A stretch of DNA of 64,000 nucleotides. Origin: Ypsolopha sequella (Eukaryota > Arthropoda > Insecta > Lepidoptera > Ypsolophidae). This document shows, one piece after another, positions 30,701 through 45,700 of the stretch. Position 1 is the first letter of the stretch; every line of letters begins with the position of its first letter. The stretch is taken from contig OW204011.1 of the NCBI GenBank assembly GCA_934047225.1, positions 16,070,339 through 16,134,338 on the forward strand, given 5' to 3'. Below the pieces are notes generated by a model that had not been told where the DNA came from, did not search any database, and saw only the letters and a list, made by a program, of their open reading frames with translations. Both the position numbers and the translations under genes were made by a program.

Positions 30701-33700
30701 GGCAGGGACTTTGAGTTGGTCTGTGTGTCCAAAGCTATTCCCAGAAATTCGATGTGTGTTATCGGTGTTCGTCCAATCTTGCGGCGGTGAACAGGTAAAA
30801 ATGTTTGAATGTCATGTATAGGTTTTGATTCAAGACTATCAGATTAAAAAGTGCTAACTTGCGAATATAATATTCAGCGACGGTGGGTAAAATTAAAAAT
30901 TTTTTTTTTTTTTTTATTTTATCAGTAATGATACCGGGGTTTGTTATTTCATCATTACATATATTGTGGGTTAAATCCACGATAGTGTCTGATTGAAGAG
31001 GATTCAACCCATTATCATTTATAGAACATGCGTTTGGGGAATAACTATGTCATCTTTTTCCACATCATTTTTCCCCTCCCTCTTCTTTTTGAAGACTCTT
31101 CAAGTTTCTTTTAACAATAACCGCCTTCTTTACGTTGAAAGAGGCCAAAATTACTTACATATCTTGATAAGCAGAAGTAGTGGGCTCTGAGGGCCTCACC
31201 GCTAGATTTATTTTTAAAACTTCAGCACCTTTCCCACAAATAATTTGCAGAATATAAAGTGCTACGGTTTTAAATTCAAAATCTGTTTTTTCGTAAATTG
31301 AGGTAGTGGTCTTTCAGAGTTAGCTAAAGACGAAAAACGATGAATAGAGTCTGTTCACGAACTTATCCTGCGCCATAAAGGTGTTAAATCAAGCGGCACA
31401 ACAACGTGTCATTTATAATCAACCCAGGGAAGAATTTTTCAAAACGTTACAATGCCTCGTTCAATTTCTGTTCCATGAACCCTAGAAACGCGACATACTT
31501 TTTCTGAGCCTCTGAAAATTCATATCCATCGAGTCGAAACGTTGCAAAGACGTGATTTTAGCGACTTGATCGAGATTTTTTCTTTACACAGAAGGTTGTT
31601 TAAACATTACCGTGAGATTCGCGATATTTTCTACATCCGGCAAAAGTGTCAGAATGGAAGTTGCAAGAAAACATTTTCTTTTGATATGGGTACGCAGCGC
31701 CGGCGGGGCTTGGCCCCTGGATGCACGTTATCGGTATGAAAGGGCATGGGTGCGACGAGATTATTATGTCGATCCATAATTTGCACTCAAAATATAGTTG
31801 ACAAGACTCACCAGGCGCTGGAAAAATGTCAAACCTCCGATCCAGTTCTGATCCGAGTGAAGTGGTGCAGTGCACGCCTTACGGGACAGCGGCGGCAGGG
31901 CGGTGCCTGCCTTTGCATGGCAGTGCGTCATGGCATGCATCTCCCTCGGCGCTCGATGTGCTTCAAAGACTCGTTTCTTGAACTTGATCTGAAGAAACTC
32001 GACGCGCGGCTACACTTTCAATGTCGTTATCCAATTATAAACGAATAAACACGGACGGAAAACTAAAATCTTAACAGAATTTTCTACTTTATTCTCGAAA
32101 ATTCGAAAGAGGGTAACTCAAAAAGATTATTATTTCGCGATAAACTAGCAAGCTGCGAACGGTTCGAAAAACGACGCAACAATGACGAAGAATATGGCGG
32201 CTTGTGGGGTCTTTGCGACTGTTGACAGGTACTCTGGGTAAAACGGCGCGGTCACGTGACGGAAACTAGCGACATCTAGCGGCTGTATTCGGAAAGGAAC
32301 GACGTACTCTCTCATAATGGACTTCAGACGTCAAACGGAACACATAATACACATTACTCTTATACTTACTCTATACTTTACCGAGATCTCGGTTCAGAGC
32401 TCCTCACACCCAGATTTACTTTTCTTTCTGCGTTTCTATGCTGCAATGATATAGAGTTAATTTATATCTCCTTGTGATGGATAAATCACCAAGTGTTCAA
32501 ACATAGAAATTTATTTCTGTCATAGTTTTAATAATAATTAAAATTTCAGCTCACGCGAGTTTCAAGAAACTAAATTCCTAAAACATTAATTTCCAGATAA
32601 AGCTGAATGATGGCTTGCCACAAAAGATCTGCTCAAAATGTGTAGAAGCCATGAATGAGGCGCTCAAATTCAGAAGAACTTCAGCAAAAGCCAAGGAAAC
32701 ACTATACAATATGGGTTTTAGAAAATCCATCAGAAGTGTTAAAAATGCACCCAACTTACATAGAAACGAAGAAAACATACTAACGCAAAAACTCAATTTC
32801 GGAGATACTGCATACAGCAACATCAACAATGCTAACACAGATGGTTTCTCTTACGAAAATAACTTTGATGATGACTTTCAATCAAATAATGATTATGAAA
32901 AACCAACTAGAAATAATAGGAGAAAAAAAGATATAGGCAATCCTTATAAATGTAATATGTGTAATAAGGAATTTAGAATGAAGAACACATACAGGGCACA
33001 TATGAGGTTTCATACAAACTACTGTGTTTGTGAGGTGAGTTATTTTTTATGAAACTTTTTTAGAAATGCTTCAGTCCGTGCGATTAGATTGGCTACGCAT
33101 CTAGTTGCAATCACAATGAAGCTTTAATAAATATCAGGGTTCGAGGATATATATCAACGGATAAATATCATGATATATATCATGATATAAATCATGATTT
33201 TTATACCTTGATATATATCATGATTTTTTGATTTTTATAAAAAAAGTAATTGCTGGTTTGTTTATCGCTTTTCCCTTGAACATCTAGATTGCGCTGACAG
33301 CAGTTACATCGCGATAGCGTTTGTTTTCTCATAATTACACTAAAGTAGAGGAAGGGCAGACGAGCAATAAAATAGGACAGTGAAAACAGTGTACAGTGAC
33401 AGTGCTAAAAGTGTGTTTTACATACTTAATATTAGATATTATGATACCATGAAGATTATACTTTTAGTGATATGCTGATTTTAAGGTTTCAGTTAAAAAT
33501 TTTGCTTGAAATAAACTATTATAATTATAAATAAATTTATATAATTATAATTATTTTATCAATGTGATCTCACACAGGGACTGATTATTAATTAAAATAC
33601 AAATTGAAGGTTTGGTTTTAAGTTTTGTTATTAATTTTAGAAGACTGATTTTATTTTTGTTACTTGTGACCACATGTTATACAGACTGATTATGCATGCA

Positions 33701-36700
33701 AAGTCCAAATGAATGTTCATTTTATTTCATTCAAACTATGTTTTATTTACTGATACGGACATGTCTCATGCGTTTTTTTTTTCTTTCTTTTAAGTTTGCT
33801 AGTTGGTACTAATGTATCGCAAAGTGCAATGGTGCAAATCAAACATAAAATAAAGAAAAAAAAAGTTGATATATATCCATTTTTTGATATATATCGGATA
33901 TACATCAAAAAATCCGATTTTTTGATTTTTATTTTAAAAATCCGATTTTTTTCGAACCCTGATAAATATATAATATGCCTCTATTAGCTTTTTATTTAGA
34001 AGTACACATAAATAACTTTAAATATATATAATAAAGAAAAGAAAATTTAAAACTTGAAATATATTTTGGCCCTTAGTGGGCCGTCATCAGTTACTTCTAA
34101 ATCACAATGAAAGTGATACAAACCGCACCATGTCAAACACACTGCTATGTCACTCTGCTGTCTGTCTGTCTGTCTGTCTATCTGTCCATCCGTATGTCAC
34201 GGGTCTCTAGCTCGTAGGCACAGTTAGTGACAGACCAAAAAAAATACATATATCCACATTTACAAAGTTCTACTCGCACATAACCGGTTTTATTTTAGAA
34301 AATTCATATATCTCCACTTACAAAGTTTATAAATGTTGCAGCTCTGCGGAAAGAAGTGTAGAAACAACAATTTGCTACTTCTCCACAAGAGGGGTCGACA
34401 TGGCATGGAGCGGATACACAAATGTGCCTACTGCGAATACAGTTCAGCCAATAAAGAAGGGCTTATTGTAAGTAGAATAGAATAGAATAGAATAGAAAAA
34501 ACTTTATTGGTGTCACACAATTAAAATACAATATAATCAATAACAAACAAAACATAAGTGACACCCAAAAGGCCTCCACTCAGCATGTTTCATGGCACTA
34601 TTCTGTACCACGACGCTGGTCTTCCGTGGACACCTCGCAGGGTAACATGCAACATAAGTAGCACCTAATATCTTAACCCGTAGAATTATTGAATCGAGAT
34701 GACAATTTAATACAATAGACTCGCGGTACGATCCTACCTTATATAAGCAGACGTGTTAATTACAAAAAGTAAAATGCCATTCGTCACAGATAGCCAATTG
34801 AAATTTTCTCACAATATGTCTTACTATAGCCTCTATATACAGGCATACAAGCATAAAACAGCAGCTTTTAATGGATGCTTTAGATATCTGGCTAGTAAGT
34901 GTTGGAATAACCTTCCACCGCCAATAAAGAATTCCAAGGCTAAGTCTACTTTTAAAACAAAACTAAAATTATATTTGTGACAGGCTCAAATTCAAAACCA
35001 AAACTAAATTGTGCCAGTTAAATTTAAGAATTCTTAAAATACTTACCTGTTTATTATTTATTATTTTATATACAAATTATTCATTTAATAATTTTGTAAG
35101 TATTTCTATTTTATTTTTTTATATTTTTCTTCTTTTTTTGTATTAAATTATATTATTGACCCAATAAAACACATTTCCTTGTAGTGAATTTTCTTATGTT
35201 TGTAAATGATTAAATTAGTAAATGTTCTTATGTCACACAAAGAAAATTTCGTTTTGTCAATAAATTTTGTTACATCGCATGTGTCGCAACTCGCGGCCTC
35301 TGACGGAAGATCAGCATCACAGTTCTGCTGTGGCATTTTGCTGAGTCAGAGACTTTTTTGTTGGCTGCATCTTATAAACTACCTAGTTATATGTATAAGC
35401 CTTAAACTGTTCATTATTAAGAGTATTTGGTTTTTTGTGATGGTGTAGCTCTTAAAACAAAAACATTTTATTTATTTCTTTCTTTCTTTCTATCACGGAA
35501 TACAATAAAAAAACAATTGAAACCCGATGGGGGCCCCTTACAAAAAACCTCTAAAAAATAATTTTATTTGCGTTACCACGTACCTCCCCCCCTTATCTCC
35601 GAGCAAGAAGACCGAAAAATATGAAAAAAAATCATGGTTATATGAAGATTATAAGTAAAGATTACAGGTAGATAAGATTATAGGTAAAGATTACAGGAAG
35701 AATATAGCAGTTAAAATAAATATAAAGTTCCGTACCCAGCGGGAGCCGTTTACCAGACGCTACCATTTTAGCGGCTTGTTTGTGTCGCATTGATGTTACT
35801 ATGTCATCTATATTGCTGTTATTTACCATAATATTTTTAGGGTTCCAAGTATTGTCTGGTGGTACGGAGCCCACTCGCACTTAGCCAAATTGTTTCTGTA
35901 CAATATTCGTACGTCTCCAGATCCATGAACGGCGCCACACGGGCGAGAAGCCTTACACCTGCGACCACTGCGGCGCGTCCTTCCATCGGCGATCCAACCT
36001 GGTGCAGCACATCGCCATACACCTTCCTGACAAGAACTTCCAGGTGAGACACATGCACTGTACATCTGCGACCACTACGGCGCGTCCTTCCATCGGCGAT
36101 CCAACCTGGAGCAATACATCGCCATACACCTTCCTGACAAGAACTTCCAGGTGAGACACATGCACTGTGAAGTACACCTGCGACCACAGCAGCGCGTCCA
36201 TCCATCGGCGATCCAAACCTGGTTAGTATTTTATTCTTTGACCTGGTGCAGCACATCGCGATACGGTCTTGTCTATCCACGTTTCACCGACGTCCTAGGG
36301 TGATGGGTGAGCCCTGTCGCCGTACTGCGGCCGCGGATATGTAGCCACAGCTTAATAATTGTAGCTCGTGTACGAAAGTGAAGAATTTTGACAATTTGTG
36401 AAATCGATTGTTCACGCGTAAGTGAACAATGAATAGACCGTCAGCTGGCTGTGTTGGTGTGAAACGGTTAAAGGGTGTTTATGTCGCAGGTAAACTGTCA
36501 AATTATAATCTCATAACTATACTAGTGAAATTATAATTTTACGGAAGCTTTTTGTTAGGTTTTTTATAAACTGACCTCATCCGTCCATCCATCAGCCTAG
36601 TTCGTCCACTGCTGGACATAAGCCTTTCCAGGACTTTGCCATTCCCGGCGGTCATTCTGGAAGAATTGTACTCACACACGCTGGGCAGGCGGGTTGGTGA

Positions 36701-39700
36701 GCGCGGTGCCGGAACCCTCGCACCAGTGACGCCGCTGCCCGTCACCAGTCTGTTCCATATAAGGCCCGGCTATTAGTGATGGATATAACGCCATCCATCG
36801 GTCCCAGGCATGGTGGGCCTCCTGGTTTTTTGCCTGTGAGCTGTCCTCTTACTCTCCCCCGAATTACTTCGAGGGGGTCTCCAAGTAAGATGGTGGTATT
36901 TCCACAGTCGAGCCCGGCATCAGCTCTACCACCTGATAAACTGACCTAACCTAGGGAAATTATAATTTTATGGATTTGACAATATAACTGCGACATATTT
37001 ACAAAATAAAACCTTTTTACGAAATTTGAGGATATAATGATAATTACTTATACCACAGTGTATGGATTTTTAAACTGTGCTTATACTAAGATTGATGATA
37101 AACTAGCCAGCTGCGTGTATGTGGCTGGACAAGTCGTCAGCTAACGGACGACTGTACCATAGTAAAACCAGAACAGTAGTTTAACTCACGCCCCATACGA
37201 GACTTAAATACCTACTGTTGCAGGGTTGTCCCTTCTTTTTGTTTCGTAGCTAATAAAAAATCAATACTTAAATACAAATATTATACATATATTACGTAGG
37301 TATGTATCATGTTTGTAAAAATTCAGTTTATTTACACTGGGTCTTCAACTCGATGGCAGCAGCAGCGACAGCGGTGCGAATAGCGATACGTTAAATGCAC
37401 GCGTTACCGACTTATCTGTTGTCGTAGGCCAAACTAAAATGACTTCTATATTCATTAACATTATATCATTGCAGTATAGAAACGCAGAAAGAAAAGTAAA
37501 TCTGGATGTGCTCAGAGCTCCCGGTTCAGAGCTCCTCACATCCAGATTTACTTTTCTTTCTGCGTTTCTATACTGCAATGATATAATGTTAATTTATATT
37601 TCCTTGCGATGGATAAATCGCCAAGTGTTCAAACATAGAAATTTATTTCTATCATAACTTTTATATTCATTAGTGACAGTCTTCGTTGCCGCGAGTCGTG
37701 GCTTAGCGGCTTGTTCGAGAGACTTGACTGAGCGCGACCGCGGCGTGACCCCGACTAGTGCCTACCTTGCACGCTAAGATATTGCTGTTGTGTGCATATT
37801 GTAGTTCTTGCGTACTAGCACGCACACATATTAGCCGCGCGATGTACCTTTGCTTGAAGATAAACTACTTTTCTGGTTTTAATATGATTGTACCATGTAC
37901 AGACAGTGTACGCGGGCTCCCTGACTAAAAAGTGCCTTACAGTTCTGAAAGGAAAACACCATTTACCAGCACTCTACATGTATAAAGCTAGCGCTCCACG
38001 TTGCAGTGCCCGGTGTGCTCGAAGCGCGTGAAGTCGCGCAAGTTCCTGCAGATACACGTGCACAACGCGCACACGGGCCGCCGCTACGCGCACCTCTGTC
38101 CGCTGTGCGCGCGCACGTTCGAGAAGCCGAACAAGGTGCGCGCGCATATGCGCACCGCGCACGGCGTCGCCGACCCGCCGCCGCACGTCGCGAGGGTCGA
38201 GATAGGGAAATGTGGATACTGAACTACTCTACAATTATTAACTAAATCACGAAAAAACAAACGTTTGATTCTGTTCTAGAAACAAATATGGCGTGATTTC
38301 ATGTGGAAAATCCTCAATTTATATCAGATTCCTCCATAACAGCGAGAACAATATACTGGAAAATGTTTGAACGTTGTTGGATACGCCGTCGCAAATTATA
38401 ACAGCTCGGCATCGGACCACCTCAAAATACGCATTGAAATGTGAGCTTTAAATTGTATTGCGTACGTCATATTTTACAAGTGTGCGTAGCGCGAGTCACG
38501 CGTCGTCCACCCGCCGCGCCGTCCACTTGTACAAAAATATCACGTACGTAACACGATCTAAAGCTCATATTTCAATGATTTACTTTGAGGTAGTCTAGTG
38601 CCGATCCGTTGTAATGTGCGATTACCTCAACAATCCCCCCTTTTTTAATTCTAAATTTGCCCTATAGGCGCGCCCTTTTGATGTTCACAATATTCTTGTC
38701 TAGTCAAGGCATAGTGCCAGATCTAAATTAAGTTAGTTGTATCCATATTTTCTGAAGCTCGACCTCAAAGCCACATTAAATCGGATGGTGAAAAGGTAAG
38801 GTAATGGCACCAGATTATGTTGACACCTAATTAAATAATTAAACGTAGCGTAATCATAATACATACTAATTAATGTACGGAACTAGTGATTGACACGTTT
38901 ATTTGTATATTTGTTGCTATTATACAAAAAATATGTTTTAAAGAGTAAGGTATTATGGTGTCTACACTCAACACTTACAACACAACATTACTGTCAAACA
39001 CTAGTGCCGTTACCTTATTTTCTTGCGATATTCTATAAGGCTGTGTGTACATAGCGGATGAAGTGGAGCAGACAATGAAAATAATCTTGTCAATAAAACA
39101 CATTCTTGGTAACTGTTCCACTTTTATATCTATATTACACTAGCGACCGGTTTCGTTATAATAACATTGTCAGGCTATTGGATACGAATCCAATTTCTTT
39201 ATTGACAAGATGTTTCAAATGTTCCATCAAGAACCAACAACGACAAGTATCAATTTAATGAAAATAATGTTTGTGTTAACGCTACAATAGTGATTTAGAT
39301 TATGTTTATTTTGCGAAATCAATAGCTATGAATACTCTAAATATTATTAGAGTGCATTACAAACTAGAAAATATCAATCAGAAACAAATCCATTTCAAAA
39401 TTTCAATTTTCAAAATTCTTGTCTTTGGATTTGTTTCTGATTGATATTTTCTAGTTTGTAATGCACTCTAATAATATTTAAAATAGTAGTTTATGCTACA
39501 AGGTCGAAAAGGAATAAATACCGAGGAAGAAATAAACGTAACCGAGTAATTTATTGCTCTTACGCCCGTGTATCATACTACGTTTTTCAATGCATAGTGT
39601 GAGGAAATAAAACAAATAATCTTGTGAACTTTAAATTATGATTGGCTCAAAAGGACTGTATCCAGAGCCGTTAAACAGTGGAAAAACAGTACAACATTTA

Positions 39701-42700
39701 CGGTACACAGGAAAAGTTGCAGGTTAGCAAACTTCTCGTAAATAAATAAAAAAAATATATATAAAGCCCTAGGGTAAAATAATCGACTTTCTATTCGGTT
39801 ATGATGCATAAAAAGTGGGCCTTTACGAGCACTTGCATTGAAAAATAACAAATAGCACCCACGTGAAAACAATTTGTACAAGTAATGTGAATTTTATTAT
39901 GTAAAAAGTTTTAGGGTTCCGTACTCAAAGGGTAACCAACGGGACCCTATTAATAAGACTTCGCTGTCCGTCTGTCACCAGGCTGTATCTCATGAACCGT
40001 GATAGTTAGACAGTTGAAATTTTCACAGATGATGTATTTCTGTTGCCGCTATAACAACAAATCCTAAAAAACGGAATAAAATAAATATTTAAGGGGGCTC
40101 CCATGCAGCAGACAAGTTTTTTTACCGTTTTTATAGATAATGGTACGGAACCCTTTGTGCGCGAGTCCGACTCGCACTTGGCCGTTTTTTTTTAATATAA
40201 ACGACAATGGAATTAATTTATTACTTCAAAATTATTAAATATCATGTATGCAACATGACTTAAGGTTCGACCTGACTCTAGAACATGAAAAATGCGAGAC
40301 TTTCGAGGGTTCTTTGGAAGAAATAAGGTCGCGCCTTAAATTGAAAAAAATATATACTGGGTGTAATGATGACCTGCTCAGAAAATGAAACCACATGTAG
40401 GGAATACCTCTACAAAACCATAAAAAAAACAATTTAGAGAAAATATTTCTGTTTACAGAAATTTGTTTTCTCGAACAAAATAAATCGTGTTCCAAGTGTG
40501 CACCTTCCCTTCCAGTATTACTACATGTCAGTAACCTGCACGAAGCGGCAACATCGCATTTTTAAGCCTGTTAAGAAAACGTGGTTAGTACGTTGCACTT
40601 GTGAGCGAAACTAAATTAATTATTAATTTGTTGATGTATTAATAGGAATGTCGAAATGAAATTTAGTACAAAGAACCCTCATAACATCCCCTATACGTGG
40701 TTTCATTTTCTGAGCAGGTCATCTTTAGACGGTGTATGATCAGTTGCTTAGCACAAAGTGCATAACTTGACCTTGTATTTCTTATTTAGAAGTTAAAAAT
40801 TGAAAAATATTTTGGAATGTGGCAGTTAAGACCAATAGTTCAGTCTTAGTGAGGTTTATAAAGCATGACTTTTTGAAATTTAATGCACAATTAATCATGA
40901 CCTGGTCCAAACAAAGTTAAAACAGCATTTTAAGTTGGTTTTGAGTAGATTATGACTAATTGTGCATACACTCTACGCGCTCTATTCAGGAACTTCTCAA
41001 GAATACAGAAACATTTTACCCCATTTATAATTTTATCAAGAATACCATCGAAGTTATTTGAAAAATAACAATACCGGAATTGACCCCTACATAACTGATT
41101 TGACAATACGGATATTACCTAAAAACACTGGATTATAAAATGAATGAATCTTATAATTACGTTAGACAAGGCAGTTTGCCTCGATTATACAATACTGAAG
41201 ACTTGATTTTGACCTAATAACTAAAAAATTGAAGAAAATAGCTATGAAAGACAAGGCTTTTTAGCCTCAATTAAGTACAAGAGATGAAAAGAAACTAAAA
41301 TAAGACCAGGCAGTATGGGCTTAATCTCTTAGCCTTTTTCATAAAGGAAAAAAAATTACAAAAAATAAAAAGGGTTGGAAAAAAGGCGCGAAGATGTGAT
41401 GACGTCGTTTTTATGTTTTTTTGTTTTATTGAAAAAATATTGCATTTTGGGTGTTTTGATCAACAATAGTGATATAATATTGTGAATTAAAATCGCCGTA
41501 ACCTGTGTAGTGTGTTGTTCAATGGAACAAAAGTGCGGGCTGTGCCTTTTCGTGTCTTTTTTCTAACCCTGTTGTATTTGCGTTATAAGGCTATCATTAT
41601 AGCGGAAACGATAGGACAGTGACTTAGACAAGACAGACCTTTCAGATGATCCTCAACAGAAGAGGATAGTGCATATCGACGGTGTAAAGGATAATTGACT
41701 AACGAACGTTTTCGCAACTTTACAGTAGAGCCATTTAAAGTTTTATTATGATGAAAAAAAATCACAACTTTTTTTTTTATGTACGTAAGTTAAATCTAAA
41801 AATATAAAATTAATCCTAAATCAAATAACTATCTACTTATATTTTGATAATAATGAAAACATGAACGGTTCTTCATATAAATGCCTAGTTAGGCCCTAGA
41901 AATTTAAAAAATATCTCGTTAGTCAATTCAACATGTTTTAAGTAACCGATAAAGGGGAAGCTAATCATCTAAACAGTATAATTTAAATCTGTGGATGTAA
42001 GGCTTAAGAATTGAATAGAACATCTTATAACTGTTTAGTCGACGTAAGTAACTTGAAACAACTTTTGTAATTTCACCGAGTAAACCTTAATGATTAATTC
42101 AGTGATAAATGTAATGAATAATTATCGAAATAGGTATAACTAAGAACTTTGTAATCAAATTCCTAAAATAATAATAATTTATGTCTATCATGCCAAGGAA
42201 ATCAAATCAAACTAAAATAAAGTCTTTTAATTACTTAATGTTTATTATAGTAGTCTACAGTCTACAAATTATATTATATTATACTTAACGAACAAGGCAT
42301 AACAAAGGTATTTTATAACTTTACTTAGTATGTCTTCTTTGTCAGATTCAATCAAAATATCTTTTTTAGTGTAAGAGTAAGGCTATATCCTTGTACTCGC
42401 TGTGGTATTTTAAGGAAATTATGTTTTTTTGCAGAAATTATTTAAATCATTATATTTTTGAACAGACATTGCGAGCGGTTTATGTTGATTTAATGTTATT
42501 TTTTCCCAAAACTTCAATTTCTTCAATATATATTTCTTCAATATATATCTTCTATCGAATTTATAAATATTTTCTTAGGTGCATTTTTTTTCATTGTGAC
42601 AACTCGAAGTTTGCTCACTTTTTCAGTTAAATTTTCTCAAAAGTATTTGTCAGCTATTTAGTCATATCCCGAAAACATTTTATGAGTTAATACTTCAACT

Positions 42701-45700
42701 ATGTAGGGATCATAGTTTTTCCTTGCAAGGTGAAATACCGTCGGCCATTGGTATGCATGCTAGAGGCATGCATGCTATCGACTGGCATTGAGTTATGCCC
42801 AGGTATCAAACAATCAATTTGAATGGTTTCTTAATGTGTGCAAGTAAATAACCTACAAAACCAATCACAAAACTCAACACTCGAGGAACGCAAGTCTCTT
42901 AAAAAACTTCAGAATAATGAAAAGCAGCCTCCCAGCCGACAAAGGCTCAGCCATGGTAATTCTAAATAAATCTGATTACATTCAGGAAGGTTTAAGACAG
43001 CTAAACGACAAAAAAAATTACAGCACAGCACCAAGTGACACATGTGACCAGATCATAGATTTGATCCTAAAAATCATCCAGACTAGGGGGGACGCCGAGG
43101 GTCTGTCAGAAAAAGACAAGGAGTTTATGTTGCCGAGCCATCCGAGAACCCGAAACTTCTACATATTGCCAAAAATACATAAACGAAATCACCCCGGTCA
43201 CCCTATAGTCGCTTCTTATGATGCACCAACCCAGCATATATCAGCATTTGTAGATCATCACCTTCAACCCTTTGTTAAACTTCTCCCCTCTTACATCAAA
43301 GACACAAATCATTTCATTGAAATCATGAAAACACTATACATCCCAACAAACATTCCTATACACTTTAGGGTCACCCAACTTAACTCTTTTTAAATCCAGG
43401 TTGAATTGCTGGCTTCTTGAGCAAGCGTTCTACTCTTTTAAAGACTTTATTGTTCTCAAGAATAACTTTAGAGATACATCTTATTAATTTAATTGTAATT
43501 AATTACGTTGTAATTAATTACATTGTAATTAATTATACATTGTAATTAATTATTACATTGTAATTAATTATAAGTTGTTAGTTTGTTGTTAATTTTAAGT
43601 ATTTATTAATGTGACATTTATAATGAATATTATTAAATAAATGAATATGAATATATCTAGTTACAATAGATGTGACCTCACTTTACACAAACATTACTCA
43701 TGACGCCGGACTCACAGCATTACATGATCAGCTTAATAACCGACCACCTCCCCATAAACCCTCGACAGATTTCATCTTAACACTAGCAGAAATCCTTCTA
43801 AAAAATCACTATTTCACATTTGAACGTAACTACTACCATCAGATAAAAGGAACTGCGATGGGTACTCGGATGGCTCCAAACTTTTTATCTATAGAGCTTC
43901 GACAACCACTGATTTGAAAAAGATTCATAGACGATATATTTATGATCTGGTCACACGACCGAGCCTCTCTCAACGACTTTTTACTCCGGCTAAATCAGCA
44001 TAGCAATCTGAAATTCACACATGAAATATCAACCACCAAAATAGATTCCATATTCATTATCACTTCGAGGCCGTCAGATTTGCAACACACAAGAAAATCT
44101 TCAAAACTACCAATCCAAAATACATACAGACCTATTTAACCGGAATTATCCAAACAATTTTCCAAATAATTTTCTATTAAAACAAATACATGACCAACCC
44201 AGATACCACAACAACAACACACCAAACAGGAACACTACACAAAATCAACTATGTTTCATCACTACATACTTTCAACAAACAAAATAAAAAAACTAATAAA
44301 AGACTTCTCACCAATATTGACACAAAACGATGACACCAAAAACCTCATACATCCAAACATTCAAATCTGCTACAAACAAAATCCATAGTTTCCAAGAAAA
44401 TACCATCACAACTCAACAATAACACATCTACAACACCCGGAACCTCAGCATGCCAACGGCCTCGATGTAAAACATGTTCTATTGTCAACACCGCCACCAC
44501 CATCAACACATATCACACAACCAACGTTTACCAAGCCCAACCAAATAGCACATGCACCACCAAAAACCTCATCTACATCTTAGAATGCAGGCACTGCCCT
44601 GCATTCTATGTAGGCGAGATCAAAAATGCATAACACATCACAATCATTCATCACCGACACACAGGCGACTCGATCACGAACAATAGCTTACCCGTACCCA
44701 CACATACTCGTCTCCATAACTTGAAATTCAATCAGTGTTTTAATGCGTGCATAATTAAATCATTTACACCACCCATATCCGACATCCAACTTAGAACTTG
44801 GGAGAGATCGTATATATGGTCGCTTGGTGCTAAGTACGGACCAGGCTCAAAAAGGCAGTGATAAAGATGCGAAGACCATGCAATTATTACAGTATCAATT
44901 AACTATAACAATTAAGTGGGCACGAACGACAATAATCATGTGACGCCACCATGTTGCATCGTTGCGCAGCTCAGCAAAAACAATATAACAAATATAAAAA
45001 GACACAAAATTTTAGTCTTAATTGTAAATTCTCTTGCATTACTTATAACAAAGACTACCTAAATTGAGGAATTAAATGATTTTTCGGTAGGCAATAAGGT
45101 ATAAATATGAAAAAATTGCAAATAAGTTATCTTATCAAGTTATAAGTTAGTTATCTGAAATAGCTAACGTTTTATTTCCTCTGGACTTAGGTGACGCTAT
45201 TTAACTAAACAAAAGAAGTACAATTTTTTTCGGCCGGCAAGAAAGTCTAACCAGGAAAATTTACAAGAAAAATAGTTCGTTAAACGTTTAAACATCAATT
45301 AAACTCATACATCGATACCGTCTATTTATCTTAAAAAATAAATCGCAAAATAACTGGTAAACCAAATAGCTAACTGCAGATTTCATCAAAAAGGGACGTT
45401 TTTTTGCCTTCTAAACAAACTTAGTCGTAAAATTTTGCGTAATTTGGATGGACTAAAGTGGTTAAAAAATGTTCAAATTAATCTGAAACCAGGCCCATTC
45501 GACGCAGAAAAATTTGCTGATTCCGATGGTATATGTAACTCATTTTCGTTAAAAATGCTCGTTAGTCAATTATCCTTTACACCGTCGATATAAACAGATA
45601 ATAACTATAACGTCAGACATGGCTGTATGGGCTAAGATCCCTTTGCCTTTCCACTTAGTGGGAAAATGAAACAAAAAAAAATGTATAATCGAACTAGGGT

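Larger units (their letters stand above)
41674..45590. mobile_element. Candidate 3.9-kb element bounded by ~30-bp inverted ends
   Basis: TATCGACGGTGTAAAGGATA followed by ATTGACTAACGA at 41674-41705 is matched inverted at about 45559-45590 (TCGTTAGTCAATTATCCTTT, ACACCGTCGATA). The region between contains the Penelope-like relic and AT-rich DNA. It could be one non-autonomous DNA element that captured other insertions, or two remnants of one family facing each other; a target duplication (TA?) is not decisive. Confidence 0.5.

Noticed and set aside
36064..36150. Copy 2 of exon 4 as a usable extra finger exon
   Set aside because: It lacks a 3' splice site and has lost a zinc-binding Cys and a His.
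38006..38245. Second plus-strand frame (79 codons) over terminal exon A
   Set aside because: GC-rich codons leave the shifted frame open; only the other frame gives C2H2 fingers and joins exon 4 in phase.
43490..43575. CRISPR-like short direct repeats
   Set aside because: The units are contiguous AT-rich minisatellite copies without spacers, in a eukaryotic transposon.
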